A stretch of DNA of 22,659 nucleotides from JBCDCP01 sp039181495. Lineage in GTDB: Bacteria; Pseudomonadota; Alphaproteobacteria; Rhizobiales; Tepidamorphaceae. The translations under genes and the position numbers were made by a program. Shown in pieces: positions 22,637 through 22,659 of the stretch. The stretch spans positions 1 to 22,659 of the forward strand of contig JBCDCP010000040.1 in the NCBI GenBank assembly GCA_039181495.1, read 5' to 3'. Positions within the stretch are counted from its first letter, which is position 1. Every line of letters begins with the position of its first letter. Under the pieces are notes generated by a model, which was not told the origin of the DNA, did no database searches, and saw only the letters and a program-made list of their open reading frames with translations.

Positions 22637-22653
22637 AGCAATGGGTGTGCCAA
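22637..22653 (-). promoter_or_regulatory. sigma-54 (-24/-12) promoter of the urt operon
   Basis: Read on the minus strand this site is TTGGCACACCCATTGCT. It matches the sigma-54 consensus TGGCAC-N5-TTGC at every defined base, with GG and GC start-to-start 12 bases apart. Transcription should begin near 22627, giving a leader of about 34 bases before the urtA ATG. Nitrogen control by NtrC would be expected, but activator sites, which lie about 100 bases upstream, fall outside the window. Confidence 0.85.
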
Positions 22654-22659
22654 TTGCGG

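Overview
The window looks like chromosomal DNA of an alphaproteobacterium, most likely of the order Hyphomicrobiales (Rhizobiales). The main reason is the left end, where lptB, rpoN, hpf and ptsN run in that order and are followed by a DUF1150 gene and a small Hsp20 gene, an arrangement I associate with that group. A long-form UrtB and a complete LuxR/LuxI pair fit the same placement. TRAP transport suggests a marine or saline habitat, but that is inference. Genes are tightly packed and no stretch over about 210 bases lacks a gene. I saw no rRNA, tRNA, insertion sequence, phage or CRISPR array.

Layout. (1) 1-4043: housekeeping block with the end of lptB, rpoN (sigma-54), long-form hpf and ptsN on the plus strand, then DUF1150 and Hsp20 on the minus strand. 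(2) 4175-11958, minus strand: one seven-gene catabolic operon. In transcription order it encodes an N-formylglutamate amidohydrolase-family hydrolase, TRAP small and large membrane subunits, a Tat-exported TRAP binding protein, a glutamine-synthetase-like ligase, an aldehyde dehydrogenase and an iron-containing alcohol dehydrogenase. A divergent RpiR-family regulator (12108-12989) sits across a spacer holding a near-perfect palindrome. The best reading is uptake and gamma-glutamyl-protected oxidation of an amine or amino alcohol. The substrate is unknown, and the hydrolase would have to do the deprotection step. (3) 13056-16104: a quorum-sensing island. It has an XRE regulator (minus), then on the plus strand LuxR, LuxI, a crotonase-fold protein and a 69-residue helical protein. 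The last three form a tight operon. The crotonase lacks both hydratase glutamates and instead carries a glutamate where delta3-delta2-enoyl-CoA isomerases have theirs, so it may tailor double bonds in the acyl chain of the signal. (4) 16101-22593, minus strand: a complete urea ABC transporter operon, urtA-urtB-(GNAT acetyltransferase)-urtC-urtD-urtE. A canonical -24/-12 sigma-54 promoter sits at the extreme right edge, so urea uptake is probably nitrogen-controlled through RpoN, encoded at the left end.

The regions are separate transcription units. The quorum-sensing and urt operons collide tail to tail with their stop codons overlapping in a CTAG. Both binding-protein genes (the TRAP binding protein and urtA) are followed inside their operons by a strong stem-loop, a common arrangement that lets the binding protein be made in excess.
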